Positions 37,907 to 46,905 of a DNA stretch of 64,000 bases are shown in pieces. This stretch comes from an uncultured Pseudoxanthomonas sp. (lineage in GTDB: Bacteria > Pseudomonadota > Gammaproteobacteria > Xanthomonadales > Xanthomonadaceae): the NCBI GenBank assembly GCA_946886405.1, contig CAMPIO010000007.1:1-64000 (forward strand), given 5' to 3'. Below the pieces are notes generated by a model. That model worked only from the letters and a program-made list of their open reading frames with translations. It did no database searches and had not been told where the DNA came from. The translations under genes were made by a program, and so were the position numbers. Each line of letters starts with the position of its first letter. The stretch's first letter is position 1.

Positions 37907-39253
37907 ATGCTTCATATCCGTTTTCCTGCGCGGGCCTTCGGGCTGACCTGCGGCCTTGCCGCACTGCTGATGGCGTCCGCGATGACGCCGGTCCTCGCCG
38001 CCGAAGCGACCGCACTTGCATTCCCTGGCGCGCAGGGCGCGGCGGCGCACACGCCCGGCGGGCGCGGCGGCAAGATCGTCCGCGTCACCACGCTGGCGGC
38101 CGACGGCCCGGGCTCGTTCAAGGAAGCCGTGACGGGCAAGGGGCCGCGCATCGTCGTATTCGAGGTCGGTGGCGTCATCGACCTCGGCATGAAGGAGCTG
38201 CGCATCAGCGAGCCGTTCCTGACCATTGCCGGCCAGACTGCACCGCATCCCGGCGTGACGATCATCAAGGGCGGGTTGACCATCGCCACGCATGACGTCG
38301 TGATCCGCCACATCCGCATCCGGCCTGGCGACGGCGGCCTGCCCAAGCGTTCGGGCGACATCGATGCCATCACCACGGTGCGTGGCGCGCATGACGTGAT
38401 CGTCGACCACTGCTCGCTCACCTGGGCCACGGATGAAAACCTGAGCGCATCCAGCACGCGCTTTCACGGCGAAAACGAAGCCGAGTGGATGGCCAATGCA
38501 TCGCGACGCATCACCTACAGCAACAATATCGTCAGTGAGGGATTGGCCAATTCGATCCACGCCAAGGGTGAACACTCCAAGGGCTCGCTGATCCACGACC
38601 ACGTCAACGAGGTGCTGATCGTCGGCAACCTCTACGCGCACAACTACGAGCGCAGTCCCTTGTTCAAGGGCGGTGCGCGCGGCCAGGTGATCAACAACCT
38701 GATCTACAACCCCGGTCAGCGCGCCATCCATTACAACCTGATCGCCGAAGAGTGGCTCGGCCATCCGTACTCGAAGGGCGAGATGGTGGTGCGCGGCAAC
38801 GTCATGCGCGCCGGCAAGTCGACCGAGCCGCTGGCCTTCCTGATGATCGGCGGCTCCGGCGACCTCGATCTGTATGCGCAGGACAATCTTGTCGTCGATC
38901 GCGTGGGCAACAAGAGCATCCAGGAGACCGGAAGCTACACCACCGCGCCGGTGAAGCTCGATCGCGTGAAGAATGCGCCCGCGCTGCCGTTCGGCGCCAC
39001 GCTGTTGCCGTCCGCCGAGGTGCAGGATGCCGTGATCGAGAACGCGGGCGCCACGCCCTGGAACCGCGACCTCATCGACCGCCGCATCGTCGCCGACGTC
39101 ATCGAAGGACGCGGCGAAATCATCGACAGCCAGGAGCAGGTCGGCGGTTACCCGCAATACAAGGAAGCCCGCAAGCCCTTCGTCGAGAGCGAATGGAACC
39201 TCGACGTGATGGAACCCATCGCGGGTTATCCGCGCGGTGAGCCGTTGCGCTGA
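37907..39253 (+). CDS. Pectate lyase, polysaccharide lyase family 1
   Basis: Secreted beta-helix lyase of 448 residues with a signal peptide ending VLAAE. The family landmarks are RIVVFEVGGVIDLG, HDVVIRHIRIRPGD and the Ca/substrate region DVIVDHCSLTWATDENLS. The beta-helix ladder IVSEGLANSIHAKGEHSKGS follows. The start at 37907 has a GGGAGGGAG ribosome site. It is transcribed away from the TRAP operon under shared operator B. It should produce unsaturated oligogalacturonates for the TonB receptors. Confidence 0.93.
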   Translation: MLHIRFPARAFGLTCGLAALLMASAMTPVLAAEATALAFPGAQGAAAHTPGGRGGKIVRVTTLAADGPGSFKEAVTGKGPRIVVFEVGGVIDLGMKELRISEPFLTIAGQTAPHPGVTIIKGGLTIATHDVVIRHIRIRPGDGGLPKRSGDIDAITTVRGAHDVIVDHCSLTWATDENLSASSTRFHGENEAEWMANASRRITYSNNIVSEGLANSIHAKGEHSKGSLIHDHVNEVLIVGNLYAHNYERSPLFKGGARGQVINNLIYNPGQRAIHYNLIAEEWLGHPYSKGEMVVRGNVMRAGKSTEPLAFLMIGGSGDLDLYAQDNLVVDRVGNKSIQETGSYTTAPVKLDRVKNAPALPFGATLLPSAEVQDAVIENAGATPWNRDLIDRRIVADVIEGRGEIIDSQEQVGGYPQYKEARKPFVESEWNLDVMEPIAGYPRGEPLR

Positions 39254-39294
39254 GTCCGCGCCGGACGGCGTTGTCGCCGGCCATGGGCTGCAGG

Positions 39295-39328
39295 GAAGGC
39301 CCGCCGGATGGTGGGCCTTCTGTTTTTC
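39295..39328 (+). terminator. Intrinsic terminator after the PL1 pectate lyase
   Basis: GAAGGCCC pairs with GGGCCTTC (39295-39302 with 39313-39320), followed by TGTTTTT on the plus strand. Confidence 0.9.
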
Positions 39329-39452
39329 CATTCGCGGGTGGAGTCGGAATGATGTCAAGACAGTGCCGTCAGAATCCCGCGTCGCGGGGCCATTCGCCGT
39401 CCACGCTTGCCCGGATGCGGCAGGCGATTCCGGTGCCAGGCAGCGATGCGGT

Positions 39453-39479
39453 GGCGGGCGCCCATGACGGGCGCCCGCC
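39453..39479 (-). terminator. Strong GC stem-loop after the first TonB receptor gene
   Basis: GGCGGGCGCCC and GGGCGCCCGCC form an 11-bp stem with a 5-nt loop, directly after the receptor's stop codon. There is no U-tract, so it is a stability or weak termination element rather than a sure terminator. Confidence 0.5.
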
Positions 39480-39487
39480 CGTTGCGG

Positions 39488-42406
39488 TCAGAAGTTGAAC
39501 CGTGCCCCCACGTAGTACTGGCGGCCCGTGTGGTGATATACCGAGGCGCGGTCGCCTGCGGAGTCCACGTACTGGTCGTTGAATTCGTCCGTCAGGTTCA
39601 GCCCCTCGAACGTGAGGGTGAACTGCTTGTTCCACTTGTATGACATCGAGACGTCCACGCTGCGCGCGCTGCGCTTGCCTTCCACGTCGTTGTTGTTCTG
39701 GCCTGGCACGCGCTGCAGGTAATCGTCGCGGAACGAGGTCGACACGCGGGCGCTGAACCGGTTGTTGTCGTAGTACAGCGTCGCGTTGTACGAATCCGGC
39801 GACAGGTTGACCAGGTCGTTGGCGATGTAGGTCACGGGGAAGGATCCCGGCACCGCATAGTCGATGTCCGATTCGACGTGCGTGTAATTGAGCAGCACGC
39901 CGAAATGCCGGAATCCGCCCGGCAGGAACGAGAACGGCTGCTGGTAGTTCAGCTCGAAGCCCTTCAGCGGACCGCCGGGCGTGTTGATCGGCGTACGCAC
40001 GTCGAACTCCACGTCCCAGAACGTCGAAGGCACCCATTCCAGCGGCAGGCCGGTGTCGCGGTAGGCGATGTTTTCGCGCAGTTCCTGGATGTAGGTCTCG
40101 ATGTCCTTGTAGAACAGCGCCAACGACAGCACCGAGTCCTCGGCGAAGTACCACTCGGCGCTGAAGTCGTAGGTCTTTGCGCGGAAGGGATCCAGGTAGG
40201 GGTTGCCGACGCGGATGTTCGGTGTGCCGGTCGTGGTGACGCCGGCGCCGGGCGACAGGTTGCCCAGTTGCGGACGCGCCATCACCTTGGCGGCGCCGAA
40301 GCGCAGCACGAGTTCGTCGGTGACGTCCCAGGCAAGGTTGAACGACGGCAGCCAGTCCTTGTAATCGTTGGTCACGGTGACCGGACTGCCGCCGCCCACC
40401 GACGTGTAGCCGCTGGCGTCGATGTCGGTGGTGGCATACCGCACGCCCACGTTGCCGCGCAGCGGGCGGCCCGCCAGGTCGGCGTTGAAGTCCAGCTGCA
40501 GGTAGCTGCCCCAGTCTTCTTCACCGATGCTGCGGTTGTTGCCGCGCGCATTGCCGTTGGTGATGCTGCTGAGGGTGAAATCGCCGCCGGGCACGCCGGT
40601 ATTGCAGTTGCAGTAGATGTCGAACAGGCTGGCGATCGCGCCAAGGTCCGGAATGAGCCACGCGCTGGGGCCACGACCCTCCAGGCCACGCCCGAAGCCG
40701 GTGACCAGCGTCGACAGGTCCGCGACCGTCGTGCCGGTGGGCAGGGCAGGCACCGAGGTTTCGCTGGCGCGGCGGAACTCCCAGGTGTCCATCTGGAACT
40801 TTTTGTACGACAGGCCGCCCCGCAGCGTGAACGTCTCGTTGATCGCGAAGTCCAGGTCGAGCTTGCCCGTATCGAAGGTGTTGTCGACCCCTTGGGGGCG
40901 AATGCGGATTTCCGAGCCGGTGGTGTTTGCCGCCGGGCTGCTGATCCAGCGCCATGCGGTGGGGCTGGTCACGTCCAGGGTGCCGTAGGTGATCACCGGC
41001 AGACGGCTGTTGCCGCGATAGTCCCAGCTGTACCCGTCGAGATTCTGGATATCGAAGGTGACCGTCGTCTGCACGGGATTCTTGAACTCGGACATCGACG
41101 TGCCGACCATTGCGTTGAGCGACAGACGATCGGTGATGTCCTGTTCCAGGCTCAGGCTGTACTGGCTGAACTCCGTGGACAGTTCATCGAAGCGCGATTC
41201 CGAGCGGACGTCGACGTTGTCGAACACGCCGTAGACCAGGTTGCCGCGATCATCCACCTCGGCCTGGAGGACGTGCGTCTCGTACTTGCCGCCCTGCGAG
41301 TTTGAACGGCTGAAGGAGATCGTCTCCAGAAAGTCCTCCTGGCGCGTGGCATCCAGCTTCGAATACATCGCATCGAAGCTCAGCAGGGTGCGGTCGCTGG
41401 GCTTGAACTGCAGCGCGGCGGTGACGCCGAGCCGCTCCTGTTCGTGCGTCAGGCGGCCATAGCGCGGCAGGCGGGGATGGAAGGTGGTCGTGGCGGAGGC
41501 CAGCCGGTAGGCATCGTTATTGGCCTGGGTGTTGGCCGGGCGCGGATTGCCGGTGGAGCAGTTCAGCGCCGTCGTGCCGCGTCCGCTGTTGTTGGTGTTG
41601 TTCTGCGGGGTATAGCCGACCGGGCTGCAGAAACCGTTTGACGACGCACCGTTGTCCCAGCGCACCGCACTGTAGCCTTCCTCCAGCAGGTTGCGTTCGC
41701 TGTAGGCGGCCGACAGCAACGCGCCGAACTTTCCGTCCGCCCACGTATTGCTGATCAGGGCAGAGAAGCGCGGATCCCATTGCTTCGACAGGTCGTTGTA
41801 GCCCATCTGGCTGGTCACGGTGCTGGTGAAGCCGTCGTAGTCGAATGGACGCGCGCCGCGCAGGTCGACGGTAGCGCCGAGGGATCCTTCGTCCACTTGC
41901 GCCGACTGTGTCTTGCGCACCGTCAGCTTGCTGAAGAGTTCCGATGCGAATACGTTGAAGTCGAAGCCACGACCACGATTGGCGCCGCCGGAACTGTCGG
42001 TGCCGCCCGTGGTCGCCAGTGCTTCCAGCCCGTTGATGCGGACGCGGGTGAAGTCCTGGCCCAGGCCACGTACGGTGATCGAGCGGCCTTCACCCGCGTC
42101 GCGGTCGATCGCCACACCGGGAATGCGCTGCAGCGCCTCGGCAAGATTGAGATCCGGGAACTTGCCAATGTCCTCGGCGACCACCGCATCGATCTGCTCG
42201 GCGCTGTAGCGCTTCTCTTCCAGTGCCTTTTCCAGACTGGCGCGGAACGTACCCACCACTTCGATGCGATCGAGCTCGGTGGTGGCGGGCGTGGCGGCGG
42301 CGGATGTGTCCTGCGACTGCGCAAACGCCGGCGCATGCAGGGCCACGGCGATCGAGAACGCGAGTGCGGTAACCGGTGTCTTCCGACGATTCGGATAGTG
42401 AGTCAT
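39488..42406 (-). CDS. TonB-dependent receptor of the pectate locus (1)
   Basis: Outer-membrane active transporter of 972 residues of the Xanthomonas/Caulobacter type. The signal peptide ends APAFAQ. A TonB-box-like segment (ELDRIEVVGTFRASLEKALE) precedes the plug, which contains DIGKFPDLNLAEALQRIPGV. The rest is a beta-barrel ending in Phe (YYVGARFNF). It is clearly paralogous to the receptor at 42710-45514. It probably imports oligogalacturonates using TonB energy. Transcription starts within a conserved promoter overlapped by operator C. Confidence 0.94.
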   Translation of the reverse strand: MTHYPNRRKTPVTALAFSIAVALHAPAFAQSQDTSAAATPATTELDRIEVVGTFRASLEKALEEKRYSAEQIDAVVAEDIGKFPDLNLAEALQRIPGVAIDRDAGEGRSITVRGLGQDFTRVRINGLEALATTGGTDSSGGANRGRGFDFNVFASELFSKLTVRKTQSAQVDEGSLGATVDLRGARPFDYDGFTSTVTSQMGYNDLSKQWDPRFSALISNTWADGKFGALLSAAYSERNLLEEGYSAVRWDNGASSNGFCSPVGYTPQNNTNNSGRGTTALNCSTGNPRPANTQANNDAYRLASATTTFHPRLPRYGRLTHEQERLGVTAALQFKPSDRTLLSFDAMYSKLDATRQEDFLETISFSRSNSQGGKYETHVLQAEVDDRGNLVYGVFDNVDVRSESRFDELSTEFSQYSLSLEQDITDRLSLNAMVGTSMSEFKNPVQTTVTFDIQNLDGYSWDYRGNSRLPVITYGTLDVTSPTAWRWISSPAANTTGSEIRIRPQGVDNTFDTGKLDLDFAINETFTLRGGLSYKKFQMDTWEFRRASETSVPALPTGTTVADLSTLVTGFGRGLEGRGPSAWLIPDLGAIASLFDIYCNCNTGVPGGDFTLSSITNGNARGNNRSIGEEDWGSYLQLDFNADLAGRPLRGNVGVRYATTDIDASGYTSVGGGSPVTVTNDYKDWLPSFNLAWDVTDELVLRFGAAKVMARPQLGNLSPGAGVTTTGTPNIRVGNPYLDPFRAKTYDFSAEWYFAEDSVLSLALFYKDIETYIQELRENIAYRDTGLPLEWVPSTFWDVEFDVRTPINTPGGPLKGFELNYQQPFSFLPGGFRHFGVLLNYTHVESDIDYAVPGSFPVTYIANDLVNLSPDSYNATLYYDNNRFSARVSTSFRDDYLQRVPGQNNNDVEGKRSARSVDVSMSYKWNKQFTLTFEGLNLTDEFNDQYVDSAGDRASVYHHTGRQYYVGARFNF

Positions 42407-42503
42407 GACATCCCCCTCCCAAGGGCGGCCGATGGTTTCTTGATGGGCCGTCGTGTGCCGACGGCATGGAATTCCCCAGATATTCCAGCGCGGCGATCAC
42501 GGA

Positions 42504-42551
42504 TGACACCGCTGGTCAAAAAAGCTAACAGAGAGTGCGCTGCAACAACAA
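42504..42551 (-). promoter_or_regulatory. Receptor (1) promoter with operator (site C)
   Basis: On the minus strand -35 TTGTTG (42551-42546), a 17-bp spacer, -10 TTAGCT (42528-42523), then the inverted-repeat operator TGACCAGCGGTGTCA (42518-42504) at the expected start point. Sequence and spacing match the promoter at 45612-45662. The rest of 42407-42709 holds the terminator of the next receptor gene and nothing else recognised. Confidence 0.75.
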
Positions 42552-42637
42552 GTGGTTGATTCGACTGGGGAAAATGTCCTCGGGACAAGCTCGGCAGTGG
42601 AACCGTTTTCGCGCTCGCCGGCGTTATCGCGGGCATG

Positions 42638-42665
42638 AAAAAAGCACGGCCGGGAGAGGCGGCCG
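42638..42665 (-). terminator. Intrinsic terminator after TonB receptor (2)
   Basis: On the minus strand CGGCCG-CCTCTCC-CGGCCG (42665-42647) is followed closely by TTTTTT (42643-42638). Confidence 0.75.
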
Positions 42666-42709
42666 GGCTTCAGGTGCACCTCGTGGAGAGGTGCGGGAGC
42701 GTCAACGCA

Positions 42710-45514
42710 TCAGAACTTGTAGCGCAGGCCCAGCAGGTACTGGCGGCCGGTTTCGCTGTAGTCCAGCGGCAGGGTTACGCTCGGGTTCGACACCCACGAT
42801 TCCTGCGGCTCGTCGGTCAGGTTGATGCCTTCCAGGCTCAACTCCAGCTTGTCGTTGATCTTCCAGCGCACCGAGGCGTCGACGGTGGTCGTACCCGTCT
42901 GTCCGTGCACGCCGTCCAGGTTGAAGCCGGCTTCCGCGCCGGGCGCCTGGATCAGATAGTCGTCGCGGTTGGTCGCCGAGACGCGACCGGAGAAGCGCTC
43001 GCCTTCGTAGAACAGCGTGGCGTTCCAGGCGGTCTTCGACAGGCCCAGGAGATCGGTCTTCAGCACGTTGGTGCCGGCGCTGTTGATGTACTGGATCTTC
43101 GAATCGACGTAGGTGTAGTTCAACTGCACGCCGAGGTTGGCCCACTTGCCCGGCAGGAAGGTGAACGGCTGGACATAGTTCGCCTCGAAGCCCGTCAGCT
43201 CACCGCCCGGGGTGTTGAGGGGGATGGTGAAGGTGAAGTCGTCGGTGACCGAGGCACCCGTGCCTTCCAGCAGACTGGCGGGCAATCCGCTGGACTCGTA
43301 GCTGCGGATCTCGCGGGTGGTCTGCACGAAGCTGTCGATGTCCTTGTAGAACAGGCCCACGCCCAGCATCGCGCCTTCGTTGAAGTACCACTCCAGGCCA
43401 AGGTCGACGGTCTTGGCGCGGATCGGATCGAGGTTCGGATTGCCGCCCGACACCGTGCGGGCGCCACCGGCAACGGCAACGGTCACGCCGGGCGTCAGCG
43501 AGCCGAGACCCGGACGCGACATCACCTTCGCCGCGCCGAGGCGCAGCAGCAGATCGGGACTCAGTTCGGCCACCAGGTTCATCGACGGCAGGGTGTCGCT
43601 GTACTCGCGCGTCACCGTGGCCGCGACCGGCGTGCCGCTGGTGGTCGCGATGCCGGTCGACGTCTGCTTGGTACGCACGTAGCGCACGCCGACATTGCCG
43701 GACAGCGGGATCGGGCCAAGGTCGGTCGAGAACTCGCCCATCAGGTAGACGCCACGGTCTTCCTCTTCGACGCTGCGCGTGTTGACCGCACGCTCGGTCA
43801 CCGCGAACGTGCCCGTGTTGCTGTAGATGTCGAACAGGTCCGCCACCGCCTGGTAGTCGGGAACGATCCATGTGCCCGGCGATCCCGTCACGCCACTCAG
43901 GCGAGCCAGCTCGGTGAGGTCGGCCGGCACGATACGGGTGCCACCGGTGAAGGTGGGAACCGCCAGTTCCGATGCGCGACGCAGCTCGCGCGTGTCGAAC
44001 GAATAGTCCTTCGCCTGCACGCCGCCCTTCAGCCGGAAGCCGGGGCTGATGTTCCAGTTGAAATCCAGCTGGGCGTTGTCGAACTCGTTGGTGACGTACT
44101 GCGGACGGATACGGATCTCGGCCAGCGTCCAGCCGTTGGGATCCGTCGGGTCGATGCCGTAGTTCAGCACCGGCTTGTACCAGTCGCCACGGTAGTCGTA
44201 GCTGTAGTTGTCGACGTTGTACTTGTCCATGATGATCGTCGTCTGGATCGGATTCTCGTGCTCCGACTTGGACGTGCCGATCTTGCCGCTGATCTTGAAG
44301 TTGTCGGTGAACTCGTGCTCACCCTCGAAGTTCAGCTGGGTGTAGACCGTGTTCCACTCGTCGTGCCGGCTTTCCGAACGGATGTCGACATCGTCGAACA
44401 GCCCGTACACCAGTGCGCCATTCTGGATCACGCCGTCGCGCACGATGGTGTGGGGCTTGCCGGAGAGCGGGTTGGTGGTGGGATTGGGGTTGGCGTTGCC
44501 ACGGCTGAACGAAATGGCCTCGATGTACTTCTCGTCGCGCACCGCGTCGATCTTCGAGTAGAGCGCGTCCAGCGCGAACTGCGTGCGGTCGCTGGGCTTG
44601 AACTGGAACGACGCGGTGACGCCGGTGCGCTCCTGGTCGTGTTCCATCAGCGTGTAACGCGGGAAGCGCGGGTGATAGACATCCGCCGCGCGTGCCGCCG
44701 CGAACGGCGATGCCGCACTGAAACCGCCATTGCTCGGACCATTCGCCCAGCGGCCGGTGCCGCTGCCTTCTTCCAGCAGCTTGCGCTCGGAGTACGCCAC
44801 CGACAGCAACGCGCCGAACTTGCCGTCCGCCCAGGTGTTGGCGATCAGCGCGGCGACCCGCGGGTCGGTCTGGCTGGCCATGTCGTTGTGGCTGGCCTGG
44901 CCGCTGGCAACGAAGGTGAAACCGTCGTAATCGAACGGACGCGCCGTGCGCAAGTCGACGGTGGCGCCGAGCGAGCCTTCTTCGACGTCTGCCTGTGCGG
45001 TCTTGCGCACGATCAGCTGCGAGAACAGGTCGGAGGCGAACACGTTGAAGTCGAAGCCGCGGCCGCGGTTGGAGCCGCCGGACTGGTCGGTGGCGCCCAC
45101 CGTGGTCAGCGCCTCCATGCCGTTGATGCGCACGCGGGTGAAGTCGGGGCCCAGGCCGCGCACCGAGATGTTGCGGCCTTCGCCGGCATCGCGGGTGATG
45201 ACCACGCCGGGGATGCGCTGCAGCGATTCGGCCAGGTTGAGATCGGGGAACTTGCCGATGTCCTCGGCGACGATCGCATCGACCACGCCGGCTTCGCCGC
45301 GCTTGATGTCGAGGGCTTTCTCGACGCTGGCGCGATAGCCGGTGACGCTGACGGTATCGAGGGTATCGACGCTCTCGGCGGGCGCGGATTGACCGGAGTC
45401 GGCCGGCTGCGCCGCCTCCTGGGCATGTGCAGCTGCACTCATCTGCAGCGCCAGGCCGATCGAGACGGCAAGCAAGGTAACCGGTGTCTTCCGGTTCTGA
45501 TGACTAACTGGCAT
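42710..45514 (-). CDS. TonB-dependent receptor of the pectate locus (2)
   Basis: Outer-membrane receptor of 934 residues, a paralogue of receptor (1). They share near-identical plug motifs such as DIGKFPDLNLAESLQRIPGV and RGFDFNVFASDLFSQL. They also share a related N-terminus (KTPVTLLAVSIGLALQ) and the same barrel design, ending YLLGLRYKF. The signal peptide ends AAHAQ. It presumably takes up a second size class or decoration of oligogalacturonate. Its promoter is shared with divergent kdgK around operator D. Confidence 0.94.
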   Translation of the reverse strand: MPVSHQNRKTPVTLLAVSIGLALQMSAAAHAQEAAQPADSGQSAPAESVDTLDTVSVTGYRASVEKALDIKRGEAGVVDAIVAEDIGKFPDLNLAESLQRIPGVVITRDAGEGRNISVRGLGPDFTRVRINGMEALTTVGATDQSGGSNRGRGFDFNVFASDLFSQLIVRKTAQADVEEGSLGATVDLRTARPFDYDGFTFVASGQASHNDMASQTDPRVAALIANTWADGKFGALLSVAYSERKLLEEGSGTGRWANGPSNGGFSAASPFAAARAADVYHPRFPRYTLMEHDQERTGVTASFQFKPSDRTQFALDALYSKIDAVRDEKYIEAISFSRGNANPNPTTNPLSGKPHTIVRDGVIQNGALVYGLFDDVDIRSESRHDEWNTVYTQLNFEGEHEFTDNFKISGKIGTSKSEHENPIQTTIIMDKYNVDNYSYDYRGDWYKPVLNYGIDPTDPNGWTLAEIRIRPQYVTNEFDNAQLDFNWNISPGFRLKGGVQAKDYSFDTRELRRASELAVPTFTGGTRIVPADLTELARLSGVTGSPGTWIVPDYQAVADLFDIYSNTGTFAVTERAVNTRSVEEEDRGVYLMGEFSTDLGPIPLSGNVGVRYVRTKQTSTGIATTSGTPVAATVTREYSDTLPSMNLVAELSPDLLLRLGAAKVMSRPGLGSLTPGVTVAVAGGARTVSGGNPNLDPIRAKTVDLGLEWYFNEGAMLGVGLFYKDIDSFVQTTREIRSYESSGLPASLLEGTGASVTDDFTFTIPLNTPGGELTGFEANYVQPFTFLPGKWANLGVQLNYTYVDSKIQYINSAGTNVLKTDLLGLSKTAWNATLFYEGERFSGRVSATNRDDYLIQAPGAEAGFNLDGVHGQTGTTTVDASVRWKINDKLELSLEGINLTDEPQESWVSNPSVTLPLDYSETGRQYLLGLRYKF

Positions 45515-45606
45515 GTTCTCCCCTCCTCAAGGGACCATGGCCGCGTACCGCGACTGTTTTGATGGCAAAAACTGCTGTTTATTCCCTTCCGGATCGTGCC
45601 AGCTGA

Positions 45607-45662
45607 TAAAATGACACCGCTGGTCAAAAGCAACGCTAACAGAGTGTGCGCTGCAACAACAA
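45607..45662. promoter_or_regulatory. Divergent receptor (2)/kdgK promoter with operator (site D)
   Basis: The operator TGACACCGCTGGTCA (45612-45626) is identical to site C. On the minus strand -35 TTGTTG (45662-45657) and -10 TTAGCG (45639-45634), 17 bp apart, serve receptor (2). On the plus strand an extended -10, TGATAAAAT (45604-45612), abuts the operator and serves kdgK. The operator could therefore block both directions. Confidence 0.75.
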
Positions 45663-45753
45663 CTGCCATCCCGGCGAGTTTTTCCTTGTCCCGTGGACAA
45701 GTCGGGAAGGACAGGAGAGGCTGTTGCGCCACCATCACGGGAGGAGTGGGGTC

Positions 45754-46770
45754 ATGGGCAAGATCGTCTGTTTCGGGGAGCTGTTGCTGCGTCTGGGCGC
45801 GCCGGGTCGGCAAGCATTGCTGCAGTCGCCTGTCCTCGACGTGCATATCGGTGGTGCAGAGGCGAACGTCGCCGTGTCGCTGGCGCGTTTCGGCCACGAC
45901 GCGCGCATGGTGGGCCTGGTCGCGGACAACGCGTTGGGTGAAGCGGCGCTCGGCGAACTGCGCCGGCATCGCGTCGATACGCGTGCCGTGCAGCAGGCGG
46001 CGGGCCGCATGGGCCTGTACTTCCTGACGACGGGCGCGATCCAGCGACCCAGCGAAGTCCTCTACGACCGCGCCGAATCCGCCTTCGCCCGCGCGGGCGG
46101 TGGTACGCATGACTGGCCTGCGTTGCTGGCAGGTGCGGACTGGCTGCATGTATCAGGCGTCACGCCGGCACTCGGCCAGCAGGCGGCCGATCGCGTTCTG
46201 GTGGCGGTGAAGGCGGCCCGCGAGGCGGGGGTGAAGGTGTCGTTCGACGGCAACTTCCGGCCCAAGTTGTGGGAAGCCTGGGGGGGTGACGCGCCGTCCA
46301 TCCTGCGTGGCCTGATGTCCGAAGCCGACGTGCTGTTCGCCAGCCACCGCGACCTCGAGGTCGTGCTCGGCCTCGCCTTTCCGCAGGCGACACCGCAGGA
46401 GCGCTTCGCGGCCGGCGCGGCGGCGGCCTTCAAGGCGTTCCCCCACCTGCAGCAGATGGCGGCGACGGTGCGTGTGCAGCGCAGCGTCGACCATCACGCC
46501 CTGTCCGGCATCACCGCCCTGCGCGACGGCAGCCTGCTGACGACGCCATCGTACGAAGTGGCTCCGATCGTGGACCGCATCGGCACCGGCGACGCGTTCG
46601 CCGCCGGCGTGTTGCATGGTGGTCTCGCCGGCATGACATCGGCGGACGCCTTGCACTTCGGCGTGGCAGCGGCCTGCCTCAAGCATTCGTTGCCGGGTGA
46701 TTTCAACCTCGTTGCCGCCGCCGACGTGCCGGCGTTTCTGGGCGAGAACAGTCTGGACGTGAAACGCTGA
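45754..46770 (+). CDS. kdgK: 2-dehydro-3-deoxygluconokinase
   Basis: PfkB-family kinase phosphorylating 2-keto-3-deoxygluconate to KDPG. The 338 residues start MGKIVCFGELLLRLGAPG. The N-terminal signature is HIGGAEANVAVSLARFG and the ATP/anion-hole signature VDRIGTGDAFAAGVLHG, with the catalytic Asp. The start at 45754 has a GGGAGGAG site. It completes the KduI-KduD-KdgK route; the KDPG aldolase is not in the window. Confidence 0.93.
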   Translation: MGKIVCFGELLLRLGAPGRQALLQSPVLDVHIGGAEANVAVSLARFGHDARMVGLVADNALGEAALGELRRHRVDTRAVQQAAGRMGLYFLTTGAIQRPSEVLYDRAESAFARAGGGTHDWPALLAGADWLHVSGVTPALGQQAADRVLVAVKAAREAGVKVSFDGNFRPKLWEAWGGDAPSILRGLMSEADVLFASHRDLEVVLGLAFPQATPQERFAAGAAAAFKAFPHLQQMAATVRVQRSVDHHALSGITALRDGSLLTTPSYEVAPIVDRIGTGDAFAAGVLHGGLAGMTSADALHFGVAAACLKHSLPGDFNLVAAADVPAFLGENSLDVKR

Positions 46771-46792
46771 CCGCCGCGGCAGCCAACACGGA

Positions 46793-46848
46793 ATGTTGCG
46801 TTGCGGCAACGTCGGACGCAGGAAAAACTATCGTTTGAAGATGCCGGC
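46793..46848 (+). promoter_or_regulatory. Putative LysR-controlled promoter of the CoA lyase operon
   Basis: GTTGC-N6-GCAAC (46795-46810) includes a T-N11-A inverted repeat of LysR type. AAAAACTATCGT (46823-46834) may hold the -10. The stretch from AAAAACTA onward matches 20 of 26 bases with 51173-51198 before the TonB receptor. No good -35 is seen, in line with an activated promoter. Confidence 0.5.
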
Positions 46849-46905
46849 GCGGGCTTTGCCGGTGGCGTGATTCCCGCAGACTGCGCGCCATGATGAGCGC
46901 CGTCC

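Noticed and set aside
42366..42385. Further operator-like ACCGGTGTC inside the receptor (1) and (2) signal-peptide codons (also near 45480)
   Set aside because: These are within a conserved coding stretch (KTPVT) and lack the TGAC arm and promoter boxes, so they are more likely codon usage than regulation.
42635..45562. 975-codon plus-strand frame opposite TonB receptor (2)
   Set aside because: Antisense shadow of a clear receptor gene; low-complexity composition and no motifs.
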